From the NCBI RefSeq assembly GCF_012584455.1, contig NZ_JABAEB010000003.1, positions 63,641-127,640 of the forward strand: a stretch of 64,000 nucleotides of DNA, read 5' to 3'. Below are positions 54,072 to 63,509 of this stretch, one piece after another (the stretch's first letter is position 1; each line of letters begins with the position of its first letter). The position numbers and the translations under genes are program-made. The notes under the pieces were generated by a model. The model saw only the letters and a program-made list of their open reading frames with translations. It was not told where the DNA came from and did no database searches. The DNA is from Shewanella oncorhynchi. GTDB taxonomy: Bacteria; Pseudomonadota; Gammaproteobacteria; Enterobacterales; Shewanellaceae.

Positions 54072-57000
54072 GACCACTTAGCCTTTCCATGTCAGCCTTT
54101 GGCCCCTTTGCATCGACTCAAGAACTTGATTTTACGGCCTTAGGGACTAATCCGTTATTTTTGATTAATGGACCCACTGGTGCGGGTAAGACGACCTTGC
54201 TCGATGGTATTTGCTTTGCCCTCTATGGCAAAACCACAGGTAATGAGCGTGAAGGCAGCCAGATGCGCTGCGATATGGCCGATGATAGTCTGCTAACAGA
54301 AGTCACTTTTAGTTTTCAGTTGGGTAATAGCAGTTATCGTATTCGCCGTGTGCCAGAGCAAGACAGGGTTAAAAAAAGCGGTGACGGCTCAACGGTGCAG
54401 AAGCCCGAAGCTCAGTTATATAAGATAGACGCCGCGGGTAATGAAAGTTTGCTTGTAGCGAGCAAAGTCTCAGAGGCAACTGCTGAGATTGAAGCCTTAA
54501 CTGGCCTTGATGTGGAGCAGTTTCGCCAAGTGATGGTGTTGCCACAGGGAAAATTTCGCGAATTGTTAATGGCAGACTCTAAAGCCAGAGAACTGATATT
54601 TAGTCAGCTATTTCAAACGCATATATACCGACGTATTGAAGATTCCTTAAAAAGTAAGGCTGCAGATATCCGCGCCTTAGTGAAAGATCAACGCAGTCGC
54701 CGTGATGGCATTTTACAAAGTGCGGGTTTGGCATCCGATGACGAGCTTAGCTGTGAATTAGCCAAGCTCACGCCAGAACTTGAAACTGCCCAAAGTGCGA
54801 AAGAACAAGCATTACAGCAGCAACAATGGGTGATAAAAACCAGCGATGCCGCCCAGCATTTATTGGCCGAATTTGCGCAGTTTGATGCCTTAACTCAAAC
54901 GGTTGCTGCGCTTGATGCACAGCAAGAAAACATGGCTGCGCAAACCTATAAACTGAATTTGGCTAAACAGGCGCAGCACTTGGCACCCATGCTTGAGGTG
55001 TTTGTGGCCCGTGAGCAGGAAGCCAAGGCAGCAAGTCTTGCTCTTGAACATGCGAAAACAGTATTAATCAATGCTAAACAAGCCTTCGATAACGCAGAGC
55101 TTAAGGCCGCTGATTTGCCCGTGTTGGAAGCGTCGTTACTCGAACAGGAACAGGTTAAACAGCAACTGAATGCCTTCGGGCCGCAGCTCAGGGAATTGGA
55201 TAGGCTCAATAAAACCCTTGAACAAGAGCAAGCGCAGCTCATTAGCGCGAAAACACAACTTCAGAACAGCAAACATGAGTTAACCACCGTAGTCCAAAAA
55301 CGCCGTGAATTGGAATCCGCTCTGCCGCAACTACAGGCCAACAGCGAAACTCGCCTCTCATTGCAACAAGCGCATCAGCAGCAACAGCAGTTATTGTCTA
55401 CCTATCAGCAATGGCAACAAGTGGCGGCAAGGGTATCGTCGACACAGGCAAAACTTGTTGAGGCTAAAGTCAAAGGGCAACAACTCAGTGCTCAGCATCA
55501 GCAAGCACAGGTTACATATAAAGCCTTATTGTTGACTTGGCATCAAGGACAGGCCGCTATTTTAGCGCGGCAATTACAGCAAGATGAACCTTGCCCTGTT
55601 TGTGGCAGCCAAACACATCCACAGCCAGCACAAAGCCAAGAGCCACTCCCAAGTGATGAAGCGCTGCAATTAGCACTTGAGGCTGAAACGAATGCTCAAG
55701 AAATCCTGAGCAAAGCCAGAGCGGAATATCGTGGGCTACAAACGCAGTTAGAAACTTTGCAACAGCAAGCACAAGATCTCGCGGTCCAATTGGGCACTGC
55801 GGTTGATATTTCTTTAGACGAACATACACATACCTTGTCGCAATACGCTTTCTCACTCACTCAAGCGGAGCAAGCCCATCAGCAGTTACAGGTGTTACAG
55901 CAAGAGATTGCATTGTTGCACGCACAGGAAACGCATCTACAACAAAAGCTAGAGCAAGGACAAACACACGACAGTGCTCTGCAATCTAAAGTGGATATAT
56001 TGCAGGGGCAGTTAGCGCAAATGCAGCAAAGTGTTCCATCTGCGCTTGCAACGCTTGAGGCCTTAACTGCAGCAATCGCGCAAAATCAGCAAAGTATCAG
56101 CCAAATTAAGCAACAGATTGCAAGTGCTAGGGATCTCCAACAACAGACTGGCCAATCTTTTGTTGCGGCTAAAGCGGCACTTAATGGTGCTGAAAATGCT
56201 GCTGAGGCGGCATTAGCCCAGCAAACGCGTGCACAGCAGCAACTCAATCAGCAATTAGTCGCAGCAGGTTTTGCCGATCAACAGGCCTTATTTGAGGCCA
56301 TGCTAGATGAAGAACAACAGCGTGCATTAGCCAGCGAGATTGAGGCTTACCAGCAGCGCAGTGCTTTGACCAAAGCACAGTGCGAGCAGTTAGCGCTTAA
56401 GCTTAAGGATAAAGTACTACCCGATAGCATTAAGCTGGCTGCTGAGCTTGAGTTCGCGCAGCAAGCATTACACGCTGCTGAGCAGGCATGGCAGTTGCTT
56501 CACACGCGCATAGTATTACTGATGCAAACCCAAACCCAGCTGAGTATTGCCGATGCAAAAGCTAAGGTTTTGGAAGATGAATATGCGGTTATCGGCACCC
56601 TTGCAGATGTCGCTAATGGAAATACAGGTAATAAGATCAGTCTGCAACGTTTTGTGTTAAGCGTACTGCTTGACGATGTGTTGTTAGAGGCAAGCCACAG
56701 GCTACACCTCATGAGCAAAGGGCGTTATCGTTTACTACGTAAGGAAGATAGGGCCAAGGGTAACAAAGCTTCTGGGCTCGAATTGGAAGTAGAAGATGCT
56801 TATACCTCCAAAGTGCGTCCTGTGGCCACCTTAAGCGGTGGTGAAAGTTTTATGGCAGCATTATCTATGGCGTTAGGCCTATCAGATGTAGTGCAAGCCT
56901 ATGCAGGTGGTATTAAACTCGATACTTTATTTATCGATGAAGGCTTTGGCAGTTTAGATCAAGATTCTTTAGAACTGGCCATTCGGACCCTGATGGATTT

Positions 57001-57124
57001 GCAATCCTCTGGCCGCATGATAGGGGTGATCTCGCACGTGTCGGAAATGAAAGAGCAGATAAATACCCGCATCGACATCAATAAAACCTCACATGGGAGC
57101 GAAATGACGATAGTTTTGCCTTAG
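54068..57124 (+). CDS. sbcC: Exonuclease subunit SbcC
   Basis: A 1018-residue Rad50-type SMC-like ATPase. The N-terminal Walker A GPTGAGKTTLLDG, long Gln- and Ala-rich coiled coils, the central zinc hook C509-P-V-C512, the C-terminal signature LSGGESFMAALSMALGLSD and Walker B LDTLFIDEGFG are all present. It forms the SbcCD nuclease that limits palindrome replication. The coiled coil is rich in CAG/CAA codons. Confidence 0.97.
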   Translation: MRPLSLSMSAFGPFASTQELDFTALGTNPLFLINGPTGAGKTTLLDGICFALYGKTTGNEREGSQMRCDMADDSLLTEVTFSFQLGNSSYRIRRVPEQDRVKKSGDGSTVQKPEAQLYKIDAAGNESLLVASKVSEATAEIEALTGLDVEQFRQVMVLPQGKFRELLMADSKARELIFSQLFQTHIYRRIEDSLKSKAADIRALVKDQRSRRDGILQSAGLASDDELSCELAKLTPELETAQSAKEQALQQQQWVIKTSDAAQHLLAEFAQFDALTQTVAALDAQQENMAAQTYKLNLAKQAQHLAPMLEVFVAREQEAKAASLALEHAKTVLINAKQAFDNAELKAADLPVLEASLLEQEQVKQQLNAFGPQLRELDRLNKTLEQEQAQLISAKTQLQNSKHELTTVVQKRRELESALPQLQANSETRLSLQQAHQQQQQLLSTYQQWQQVAARVSSTQAKLVEAKVKGQQLSAQHQQAQVTYKALLLTWHQGQAAILARQLQQDEPCPVCGSQTHPQPAQSQEPLPSDEALQLALEAETNAQEILSKARAEYRGLQTQLETLQQQAQDLAVQLGTAVDISLDEHTHTLSQYAFSLTQAEQAHQQLQVLQQEIALLHAQETHLQQKLEQGQTHDSALQSKVDILQGQLAQMQQSVPSALATLEALTAAIAQNQQSISQIKQQIASARDLQQQTGQSFVAAKAALNGAENAAEAALAQQTRAQQQLNQQLVAAGFADQQALFEAMLDEEQQRALASEIEAYQQRSALTKAQCEQLALKLKDKVLPDSIKLAAELEFAQQALHAAEQAWQLLHTRIVLLMQTQTQLSIADAKAKVLEDEYAVIGTLADVANGNTGNKISLQRFVLSVLLDDVLLEASHRLHLMSKGRYRLLRKEDRAKGNKASGLELEVEDAYTSKVRPVATLSGGESFMAALSMALGLSDVVQAYAGGIKLDTLFIDEGFGSLDQDSLELAIRTLMDLQSSGRMIGVISHVSEMKEQINTRIDINKTSHGSEMTIVLP

Positions 57125-57146
57125 TTGCTCATTCTCACAGAGTGCG

Positions 57147-57219
57147 ATAAATAACAAATTGTTTTATAAGTGTTATTTATTGTATCTCCTGTGTGTTTAA
57201 CATTCGGATAATACACACA
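57147..57219. repeat. Two inverted repeats downstream of sbcC
   Basis: ATAAATAACA/TGTTATTTAT (57147-57156 and 57171-57180) with a 14-nt loop, then TGTGTGT/ACACACA (57190-57196 and 57213-57219) with a 16-nt spacer. Neither has the GC content of a terminator; they could be operators of the gene at 57389 or an AT-rich end of the sbcDC transcript. Confidence 0.45.
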
Positions 57220-57388
57220 AAGTGAGTTGAAAATGCCAACTAGCGCATGTTTTTCATTAATGGTGCAACAAAAGAGTGAAATAGCGTTTGTCATAATCGG
57301 TTTTTTGATATAAGTTGGAAAAAATTCGGGCTTCCCTCAAAGGGACTGGTCAAAAATAGAACGCAAAGTTAACGAAAGGTGAAAAGCG

Positions 57389-58690
57389 TTGCAAACAGGC
57401 AAACCCAACTTTATCAACTTATCGCAAACCCGTTTGCAGAACTTATCATCGACCCAAAAGAACATTCTATTAATGGGTAGTTTGTTGATGGGTGCTGCGA
57501 TGTTGATGCCGAATAATAACCATGTTACGCCAACTGCTCAGCGTATCCCTGTTGTTCTCGATATTGAAAATATTCTCCCTCAAGTTTCTGAACCTGAAGT
57601 CCTAGATCAAGCTGCACTCATTAATAATGCTCCCCAGTTTGAGCGAATTATCGTTTCCGGTGATACCTTAAGTGGGTTATTTTCCAAGGCGGGTGTTGAT
57701 CAGCAGACTATGTATAAGGTTTTAGAAGCTGATTTAAACATTTTGGCACTTGATACCTTGTTACCAGGTAACAGAATGCAATTTTGGCTTGATAGTGAAG
57801 GTCAGTTACAAAAATTAGAACTTTATTTTAACGCTGCCCGCCAAGTGGTTTTTACGCGTTATGAAGACGGTAGTTTTAATGTTGAAGAAGTGAACGTTGA
57901 AGGTGTTTGGCAAAATCGAATTTTGACTGGCGATATTAAAGGTTCTTTCTACGTTTCAGCCCAAAAAATGGGCTTAGCCGCTGCAGATATTCAGCGAATT
58001 GAAGATTTACTCAAAGAAAAATTGAATTTTGCCCGTGATTTACGAGCTGGCGACAAATTCTCAGTTTTGGTAAATGATCAATATGTTGAAGGTGAACCGA
58101 CGGGAAGTAGCCAAATTTTAGGCGTCAGTATTAAAAGTGGTCGTTCTGAAATTAGTGCATATCAATATTCTGATGGTAGTTATTATGATGCTAAAGGCCA
58201 GAGTTTAGTTCGGGCATTCCAACGTTATCCGTTAGCTAAACAACCGCGTATGAGTTCACGTTTTAACAGCCATCGCAAACACCCAATCACAGGGCGTATT
58301 TCTCCCCATAATGGAACAGACTTTTCTGTGCCGATCGGAACTAAAGTTATTGCACCTGGTGATGGAATTGTCAGTTTAGTGACGGATCATCAGTTTGCTG
58401 GTAAGTATATTGTGATTGAACATGGTGGTAAGTACCGTACCCGTTACCTACATTTGTCTAAGGCGTTAGTGCGTAAAGGTCAACGTGTAACTCGCGGTCA
58501 AGTGATTGCTTTATCTGGTAATACAGGTCGTTCGACTGGTCCACATTTGCATTATGAATTCCATATCAATGGTAAACCTGTTGATCCGTTGAAAGCCGAT
58601 ATTCCTATGTCGAGCAAGTTAGCGAATCAAGATTTACGCACATTCACTAATATGGTGAAGAGTCGTGAAGCTATAATGAACTTAGGTTAG
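57389..58690 (+). CDS. mepM: M23-family murein endopeptidase, MepM-like
   Basis: A 433-residue protein. N-terminal membrane anchor about 26-40 (LLMGSLLMGAAMLMP), a LysM/OapA-like region (IVSGDTLSGLFSKAGVDQQTMYKVLE), and the C-terminal M23 domain with HNGTDFSVPIGTKV (zinc His and Asp) and GPHLHYEFHINGK. Cuts D,D cross-links in peptidoglycan during growth. Starts with TTG behind AAAGGTG; the next ATG lies inside the anchor, so TTG is preferred. Followed by a hairpin terminator. Confidence 0.9.
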   Translation: MQTGKPNFINLSQTRLQNLSSTQKNILLMGSLLMGAAMLMPNNNHVTPTAQRIPVVLDIENILPQVSEPEVLDQAALINNAPQFERIIVSGDTLSGLFSKAGVDQQTMYKVLEADLNILALDTLLPGNRMQFWLDSEGQLQKLELYFNAARQVVFTRYEDGSFNVEEVNVEGVWQNRILTGDIKGSFYVSAQKMGLAAADIQRIEDLLKEKLNFARDLRAGDKFSVLVNDQYVEGEPTGSSQILGVSIKSGRSEISAYQYSDGSYYDAKGQSLVRAFQRYPLAKQPRMSSRFNSHRKHPITGRISPHNGTDFSVPIGTKVIAPGDGIVSLVTDHQFAGKYIVIEHGGKYRTRYLHLSKALVRKGQRVTRGQVIALSGNTGRSTGPHLHYEFHINGKPVDPLKADIPMSSKLANQDLRTFTNMVKSREAIMNLG

Positions 58691-58769
58691 CCAAACCTAA
58701 GCTAATAGAATTTATAGTATCAAAGTTTGAATAAACAATAGCACTGACTTTCTAGAAGAGTTTATCAAT

Positions 58770-58800
58770 CCGATGAAATGAAAATTTCATCGGCATTTTT
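58770..58800 (+). terminator. Terminator after mepM
   Basis: CCGATGAAAT, loop GAAA, ATTTCATCGG, then CATTTTTG. Stable tetraloop stem. Confidence 0.85.
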
Positions 58801-59060
58801 GTTTCCAAAATGCTTATTGTGGCAGACATTTTCCTGCTATCACGAGTACTGTTCAAGTTGTATAAAAGCTTAAAATTTGTTCGATTCGAAGTCGTGGCGA
58901 TAAAACATAAGGGATAAAATAGGTAGGATCTTCAGTTAGAAGTGTTATAGCGAGTCATTCAAAAGGTTGTGAAGAGGAAAATTGTGCGGCTGAAGAGCTT
59001 ATAACGTTTTTTATTAAGGACTGAACAGAGAACCAAATATGCAGTGCTAAATAGTGCCTA
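58801..59060. other. Spacer between mepM and a hypothetical gene
   Basis: No gene, repeat or clear regulatory site seen in this AT-rich stretch. Confidence 0.4.
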
Positions 59061-59522
59061 TCAGCTTGCGTGGCGCCTTTGCATCACTTTTAATGCGCAC
59101 TTGCACAATTTACCTTTTAATGCGGGACAGCCACCGCAGGGGGATTTTTTAAAGGGGCGTAATGCAAAGCTGTGTTCTGTGGGTAAAGGAGAAAGTCGAG
59201 TAATAATAGTCGATGAAAATGTCGCATCATTTGCGGCAATAAACTTAGCTTTTGCGAGTTTTAATTGTTTTTTGAGTGTTGATTTATTGCTAAGGGCAAA
59301 TTCTTGCTGAGCAATATGCTTAGAGAGTAATTGGGTGAGGTGCTTTCGTTGAGCCTTTTTATTCTTCAAAGATTTATCAGTCTGCGCGCGTAGATGTGAT
59401 GAGGATGTAATAGTGTTCCCTGTGTTTGAAACAGATTTAACCTGTGTTTTGAGTAGCTTTTTAGCTTGCTTTTTACACCACTTGCTTAAGAGTTTGTCGA
59501 TATTCTGTTTCGTCATTGTCAT
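59061..59522 (-). CDS. Lys-rich hypothetical protein with C-terminal Cys cluster
   Basis: A 153-residue basic protein of no family I recognise. The first two thirds are Lys/Gln-rich helix (KKQAKKLLKTQVK, LTQLLSKHIAQQEF). The last 30 residues hold the pattern CGGCPALKGKLCKCAL, C-x2-C-x7-C-x-C, a plausible zinc or iron-sulfur site. Located minus-strand upstream of mepM's terminator region. Start is one of two close ATGs. Confidence 0.6.
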   Translation of the reverse strand: MTMTKQNIDKLLSKWCKKQAKKLLKTQVKSVSNTGNTITSSSHLRAQTDKSLKNKKAQRKHLTQLLSKHIAQQEFALSNKSTLKKQLKLAKAKFIAANDATFSSTIITRLSPLPTEHSFALRPFKKSPCGGCPALKGKLCKCALKVMQRRHAS

Positions 59523-59606
59523 TACAGTATTCTGCAGCGCTAGATACTATGACACTCTAAATGAAAACTATTATCAGTCAAGTTTTGGGCGAAAAATATA
59601 CGAAGG

Positions 59607-60131
59607 TCAGGTGTCGACTTTATCTGCAGAATAAGGGGATATGTTAGCGTCGATGCAAGTCAATAATAAGCGCAAATCAAATTCAAACTGGTGATAATCC
59701 GGCTCCATGTGGGTACACAAATTATAGAAAGCTTTGTTGTGATCTTTTTCTTTTAAATGGGCTAATTCATGTACGACGACCATACGCAACAAAGGTTCTG
59801 GCACACGCTTTAAACGCGAAGAAATGCGAATTTCGTTCTTCGCTTTGATTTTATTGCCTTGAACTCGTGCTACATAGGAATGCAAGCCAAGTGCATGATG
59901 ACTAATATTAATTTTGTCATCAAATATCACTTTTGAGAGCGGTGAGGACTGGCGTAAAAATTGATTTTTAATCGTCTGAGTATAGTCGTACAGCGCTTTA
60001 TCGCTACGAACGCTATGTATGACAGGATGACGTTTCAGCAATAGCTTGGGTAATGTGCCAGCATCGAGATGTTGCTGTACCTGCTGCTGAATATCAGGAC
60101 TGTAACCGTTTAAGTACTTTAATGGATTCAT
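59607..60131 (-). CDS. YgjP-like M48-type zinc metallopeptidase domain protein
   Basis: A 174-residue protein with DUF45/YgjP features: an N-terminal hydrophilic helix, the strand KNEIRISSRLKRVPEPLLRMVVVHELAHLKEKDHNKAFY with the HExxH zinc motif and a third ligand His, then a short C-terminus. Function in the family is uncertain. Located 84 bp after the Cys-cluster gene on the same strand. Confidence 0.8.
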   Translation of the reverse strand: MNPLKYLNGYSPDIQQQVQQHLDAGTLPKLLLKRHPVIHSVRSDKALYDYTQTIKNQFLRQSSPLSKVIFDDKINISHHALGLHSYVARVQGNKIKAKNEIRISSRLKRVPEPLLRMVVVHELAHLKEKDHNKAFYNLCTHMEPDYHQFEFDLRLLLTCIDANISPYSADKVDT

Positions 60132-60179
60132 AGAGGATTTAGCTCCGAATGACTTCGGAGCCTGAGTTCATCACATTAC

Positions 60180-60617
60180 TTATACTTTGCCAAAAATTCG
60201 GCGATTTTGATGGGCATAAGCGGCTTCGAAAGCTAACTGCTGTACTTTTTTAAGATCTAAACTATCGAAATCAACTTGGGGTGGATTGCGCTTGTTTTGC
60301 TCTTTGATAGTGACAGGAGACAATAGACTGACGGGTAATTCCCCTAATTGAATGGCTGCTTCAAGTTTAAAGCTTGTCGCTGAACCCGCGAGTTTACCTT
60401 TTTGCTCACGTTCTATGATGACAACTTCATCAACGCGATAATCTTGCATAAGTTTATGAAAAGCGAAGTGAAACTCACGAATAGCTTCTGTGGTAGCAGA
60501 TTGGGAAACGGTGAAAGACACCTTACGGCATTCTGGCACATTGAAGGTTTCACCTTCATAACTCAATAAACTGATAATGGCTTCGCCACCTTTTAATTCA
60601 ACACCACAAACTCTCAT
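60180..60617 (-). CDS. DUF3010 family protein
   Basis: A 145-residue conserved protein beginning MRVCGVELKGGEAIISLLSYEGE with strand-rich order and VDEVVIIEREQKGKL. It looks like an RNase H/RuvC-like fold, but I cannot identify an activity. Forty-eight bp upstream of the YgjP-like gene. Confidence 0.75.
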   Translation of the reverse strand: MRVCGVELKGGEAIISLLSYEGETFNVPECRKVSFTVSQSATTEAIREFHFAFHKLMQDYRVDEVVIIEREQKGKLAGSATSFKLEAAIQLGELPVSLLSPVTIKEQNKRNPPQVDFDSLDLKKVQQLAFEAAYAHQNRRIFGKV

Positions 60618-60820
60618 GTTACACCTTCAAAATATCGATAATAGCGCTATTGTAGCTGGAAATGACATGAGGATCAGTGTTTACCATGCGCTTTTGATTC
60701 GCTTGGCGACAGACTGATAATTTTAGTATGTCAATTTCCAGTATTAGATCATGCCTATGTGGTTTGTATCAGAGATAATATCTGATGTTAAATCCACCGG
60801 CCTTTATGCATAAATTAGTT

Positions 60821-62176
60821 TTAAACTTCTTCAGTATCATTATCTTGCAGTAATTGTGCCGCAGCAGGTTTTCTACGCATAGGAGCATCGCCGACATCCA
60901 CGCCCGTGATGAAACGCTTATCCCGCGACGGTGCTGGTGTGGTTGCTTTGGTTCTTTTGCTCTTACCTTTAGCAAGCTCCGCTTTAGCAACACGTTTTAC
61001 TGGCGTCTGTTTAGCTTTGCTTTTTAGACCACTAAATTTAGCTTCTAGGCCTGGAATTGTGCTGATCTCAAAGGTTTTTCTGAGGAAGACTTGGACTTTC
61101 TTAAAGTTGTCCCAATCTTTTGGCCCGACGAGCGATATCGCATCACCTTTTGCGCCTGCACGACCAGTACGGCCGATACGATGCACGTATTCTTCGGCAA
61201 ATTTAGGCATGTCGAAGTTAACGACCAAGGACACATTGAGCAAATCGAGGCCGCGAGAGGCGACATCGGTTGTCACTAGTACTTGTTGTTGGCCACGGGC
61301 AAATTGGTCCATGATTTGGTTTCGTGCGGATTGCTTTAAATCACCGCTGAGGGCGGCGGTTGCAAAACCTTGCGCGGTTAATTTAGCTGCTAAGCGCTCA
61401 GTATCTGGACGCGTCGCGGTAAAGATGATCACTTGTTTATGGGTTTCATCTTTGAGCAAACGAGCTAATAACGCTTCTTTATGGTCTAAGTGGTCACATA
61501 AAAAGATACGTTGATGAATATCGTTATGCTCAGAGTGAGCTGCGCCAATCGCCACGTGCGCTGGATTTTTTAGTAATGTTGTTGCGATATCATTGATTTC
61601 ATCGTGATCTAACGTGGCCGAAAACATCAGAGTTTGACGACGTTTATGATCGGCTGCATCGTTGATCGCTTTTAGCTGCGGTGCAAAGCCTAAATCCAAC
61701 ATGCGGTCGGCTTCATCGAGGACTAATAACTCTAAGCCATTGAGAAAAAGATGCTTCTGTTCTAAATGATCGGCGATACGGCCTGGAGTCGCGACAATGA
61801 AATGCGGTTCTTTCGCTAGAGCTTTGGCTTGGTCATTAAAGTTTTCCCCGCCCAGTACGCTGATGGCCTTGTATTGGGTGTTGGCGACAAGGAGGCGAAG
61901 CTGACTATAAACCTGATGCGCTAGTTCGCGGGTCGGTAATAAAATCAAGACTCTAGGATCACGTTTCGACAGTGAGCGGGTAGAAATGACTCTTTGCAAT
62001 GCGGGTAACAAAAACGCTAAGGTTTTACCTGAGCCCGTTTTTGATGACGCCATTAAATCTTTACCTGCCAATGCGATAGGCAGTGCTTGTTCCTGGATGG
62101 CGGTGGGTTCTGTGATCCCCATATGTTTTATGCTTTGAAGCAGACGCTGGTCCAGAGAAAAATCGGTAAATTGCAA
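60821..62176 (-). CDS. DEAD-box RNA helicase (SrmB/RhlE-like)
   Basis: A 451-residue RNA helicase. Q-motif near TEPTAIQEQALPIAL, Walker A ASSKTGSGKT, motif II DEAD, motif III SAT, and motif VI HRIGRTGR. A Lys/Arg-rich C-terminal extension (about 370-451) probably binds RNA. Roles in this group include ribosome assembly and cold adaptation. I cannot assign SrmB or RhlE by eye. Confidence 0.95.
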   Translation of the reverse strand: MQFTDFSLDQRLLQSIKHMGITEPTAIQEQALPIALAGKDLMASSKTGSGKTLAFLLPALQRVISTRSLSKRDPRVLILLPTRELAHQVYSQLRLLVANTQYKAISVLGGENFNDQAKALAKEPHFIVATPGRIADHLEQKHLFLNGLELLVLDEADRMLDLGFAPQLKAINDAADHKRRQTLMFSATLDHDEINDIATTLLKNPAHVAIGAAHSEHNDIHQRIFLCDHLDHKEALLARLLKDETHKQVIIFTATRPDTERLAAKLTAQGFATAALSGDLKQSARNQIMDQFARGQQQVLVTTDVASRGLDLLNVSLVVNFDMPKFAEEYVHRIGRTGRAGAKGDAISLVGPKDWDNFKKVQVFLRKTFEISTIPGLEAKFSGLKSKAKQTPVKRVAKAELAKGKSKRTKATTPAPSRDKRFITGVDVGDAPMRRKPAAAQLLQDNDTEEV

Positions 62177-62426
62177 AGGTATATCCCCTAAATCTTAGTA
62201 AGGGCAGATTATAGCCTTAATCATCCTTGCTCAGCTATCCACATCGGTGATTATCTCTGCTTCATGCACGGATTGATGTAGAAAGAGTGCCATTTATGCT
62301 CTGTTGATTGTATTTATTTACATTGGTATTACAACCTCTTAATTGTGTCGTTTTTACCGATTGACAGTGGATATGGCAGGATTTTACGTTATCGTGTACT
62401 GCATTGAGTTACAGGAGAAATGATTT

Positions 62427-63374
62427 ATGGCTAACGGAACAACCCCTTCGGTAGGTATTGCCTTGGGTAGTGGGGCGGCGAAAGGTTGGGCACATATAGG
62501 TGTATTGAATGGTTTAGCTGCCATGGGTATTAAGCCCGATAAAGTGGCTGGATGTTCGGTAGGGGCTTTAGTGGGGGCCGCTTACGCCCATGATCATTTA
62601 CCCGAGTTAGAAAAATGGGTGCGCGGTTTTTCTAGTTGGGACGTGCTTGGCTTGATGGATATTCGATGGCGTAAGGGCGGGCTTATCGGCGGAGACAAAG
62701 TGTTCGATGTGCTGCATGCACGTATAGGAGATGTGAATATTGAAAATCTCAATCGTCCCTTTGCAGCCGTCGCGACTGACTTATACTCTGGTCAGGAAAT
62801 TTGGTTTACTGAAGGGGATTTACGGCAAGCGGTACGGGCCTCTTGCTCCATGCCGGGGATTTTAGCCCCTGTCAGACAAGGAGATCGCTGGTTAGTCGAT
62901 GGTGCTGTGGTGAATCCTGTTCCTGTTTCGGTCAGCCGTGCCATGGGCGTTGATGTAGTGATTGCAGTGGATTTATATGGCTATCATTCTGGGCGTATCC
63001 AAGTGTTACCCGTGAATATGACCAGCCAAAGGACTGTCCAAGCTGAAATGGATATGCCAGCGCGACAAGAAACGGGCTTTATGGATTTATTCGCCCGTGG
63101 CCGAGATTATGTCAGCAACCTTACCGATAAGTTTTCACTCGGCACTAAATCGAATCCGGGGATGATTGCTGTGATGTCGCAATCTATGGGTATTTTAGAG
63201 CAAAGGCATAAACGGGCGCGGTTGATGGGCGATCCACCAGATATTTGTATTGTGCCAGAGGTGGGAAATATCGGCACTATGGAGTTTCACCGTGCTGATG
63301 AGGCGATTGCCGCCGGCGAAGCTGCGGTGGAGAAAGTCGCCCACTTGATTGAAGCTGCGCTCTGGAAAGGCTGA
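62427..63374 (+). CDS. rssA: Patatin-like phospholipase RssA
   Basis: A 315-residue patatin-domain protein. Oxyanion hole GSGAAKGWAH, catalytic Ser44 in GCSVG, and Asp158 in the DGA motif. Probable cytoplasmic or membrane-associated lipid hydrolase. The 250-bp upstream gap has no other gene. Only a weakly T-rich hairpin follows. Confidence 0.9.
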   Translation: MANGTTPSVGIALGSGAAKGWAHIGVLNGLAAMGIKPDKVAGCSVGALVGAAYAHDHLPELEKWVRGFSSWDVLGLMDIRWRKGGLIGGDKVFDVLHARIGDVNIENLNRPFAAVATDLYSGQEIWFTEGDLRQAVRASCSMPGILAPVRQGDRWLVDGAVVNPVPVSVSRAMGVDVVIAVDLYGYHSGRIQVLPVNMTSQRTVQAEMDMPARQETGFMDLFARGRDYVSNLTDKFSLGTKSNPGMIAVMSQSMGILEQRHKRARLMGDPPDICIVPEVGNIGTMEFHRADEAIAAGEAAVEKVAHLIEAALWKG

Positions 63375-63436
63375 TGATGCAAAATGTAGAGTCAAAAGCT
63401 TTCATATAGATAGCGTTTGATTGCAAGATAAACAAA

Positions 63437-63464
63437 AGTCGGTATCACTTTTGCGATACCGACT
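63437..63464 (-). terminator. Terminator of the CurA-like gene
   Basis: AGTCGGTATC and GATACCGACT with an 8-nt loop. On the minus strand the arm ends in TTTTG, so it fits the end of the oxidoreductase transcript; on the plus strand it could also stop rssA. Confidence 0.75.
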
Positions 63465-63509
63465 ATTTGTTATCTCATATTGAGATGTTTATACCGCTTT
63501 GTTGGTGAC

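Noticed and set aside
60906..61514. A 202-codon plus-strand ORF opposite the DEAD-box helicase
   Set aside because: It is antisense to a clear helicase with intact motifs and has no recognisable domain.
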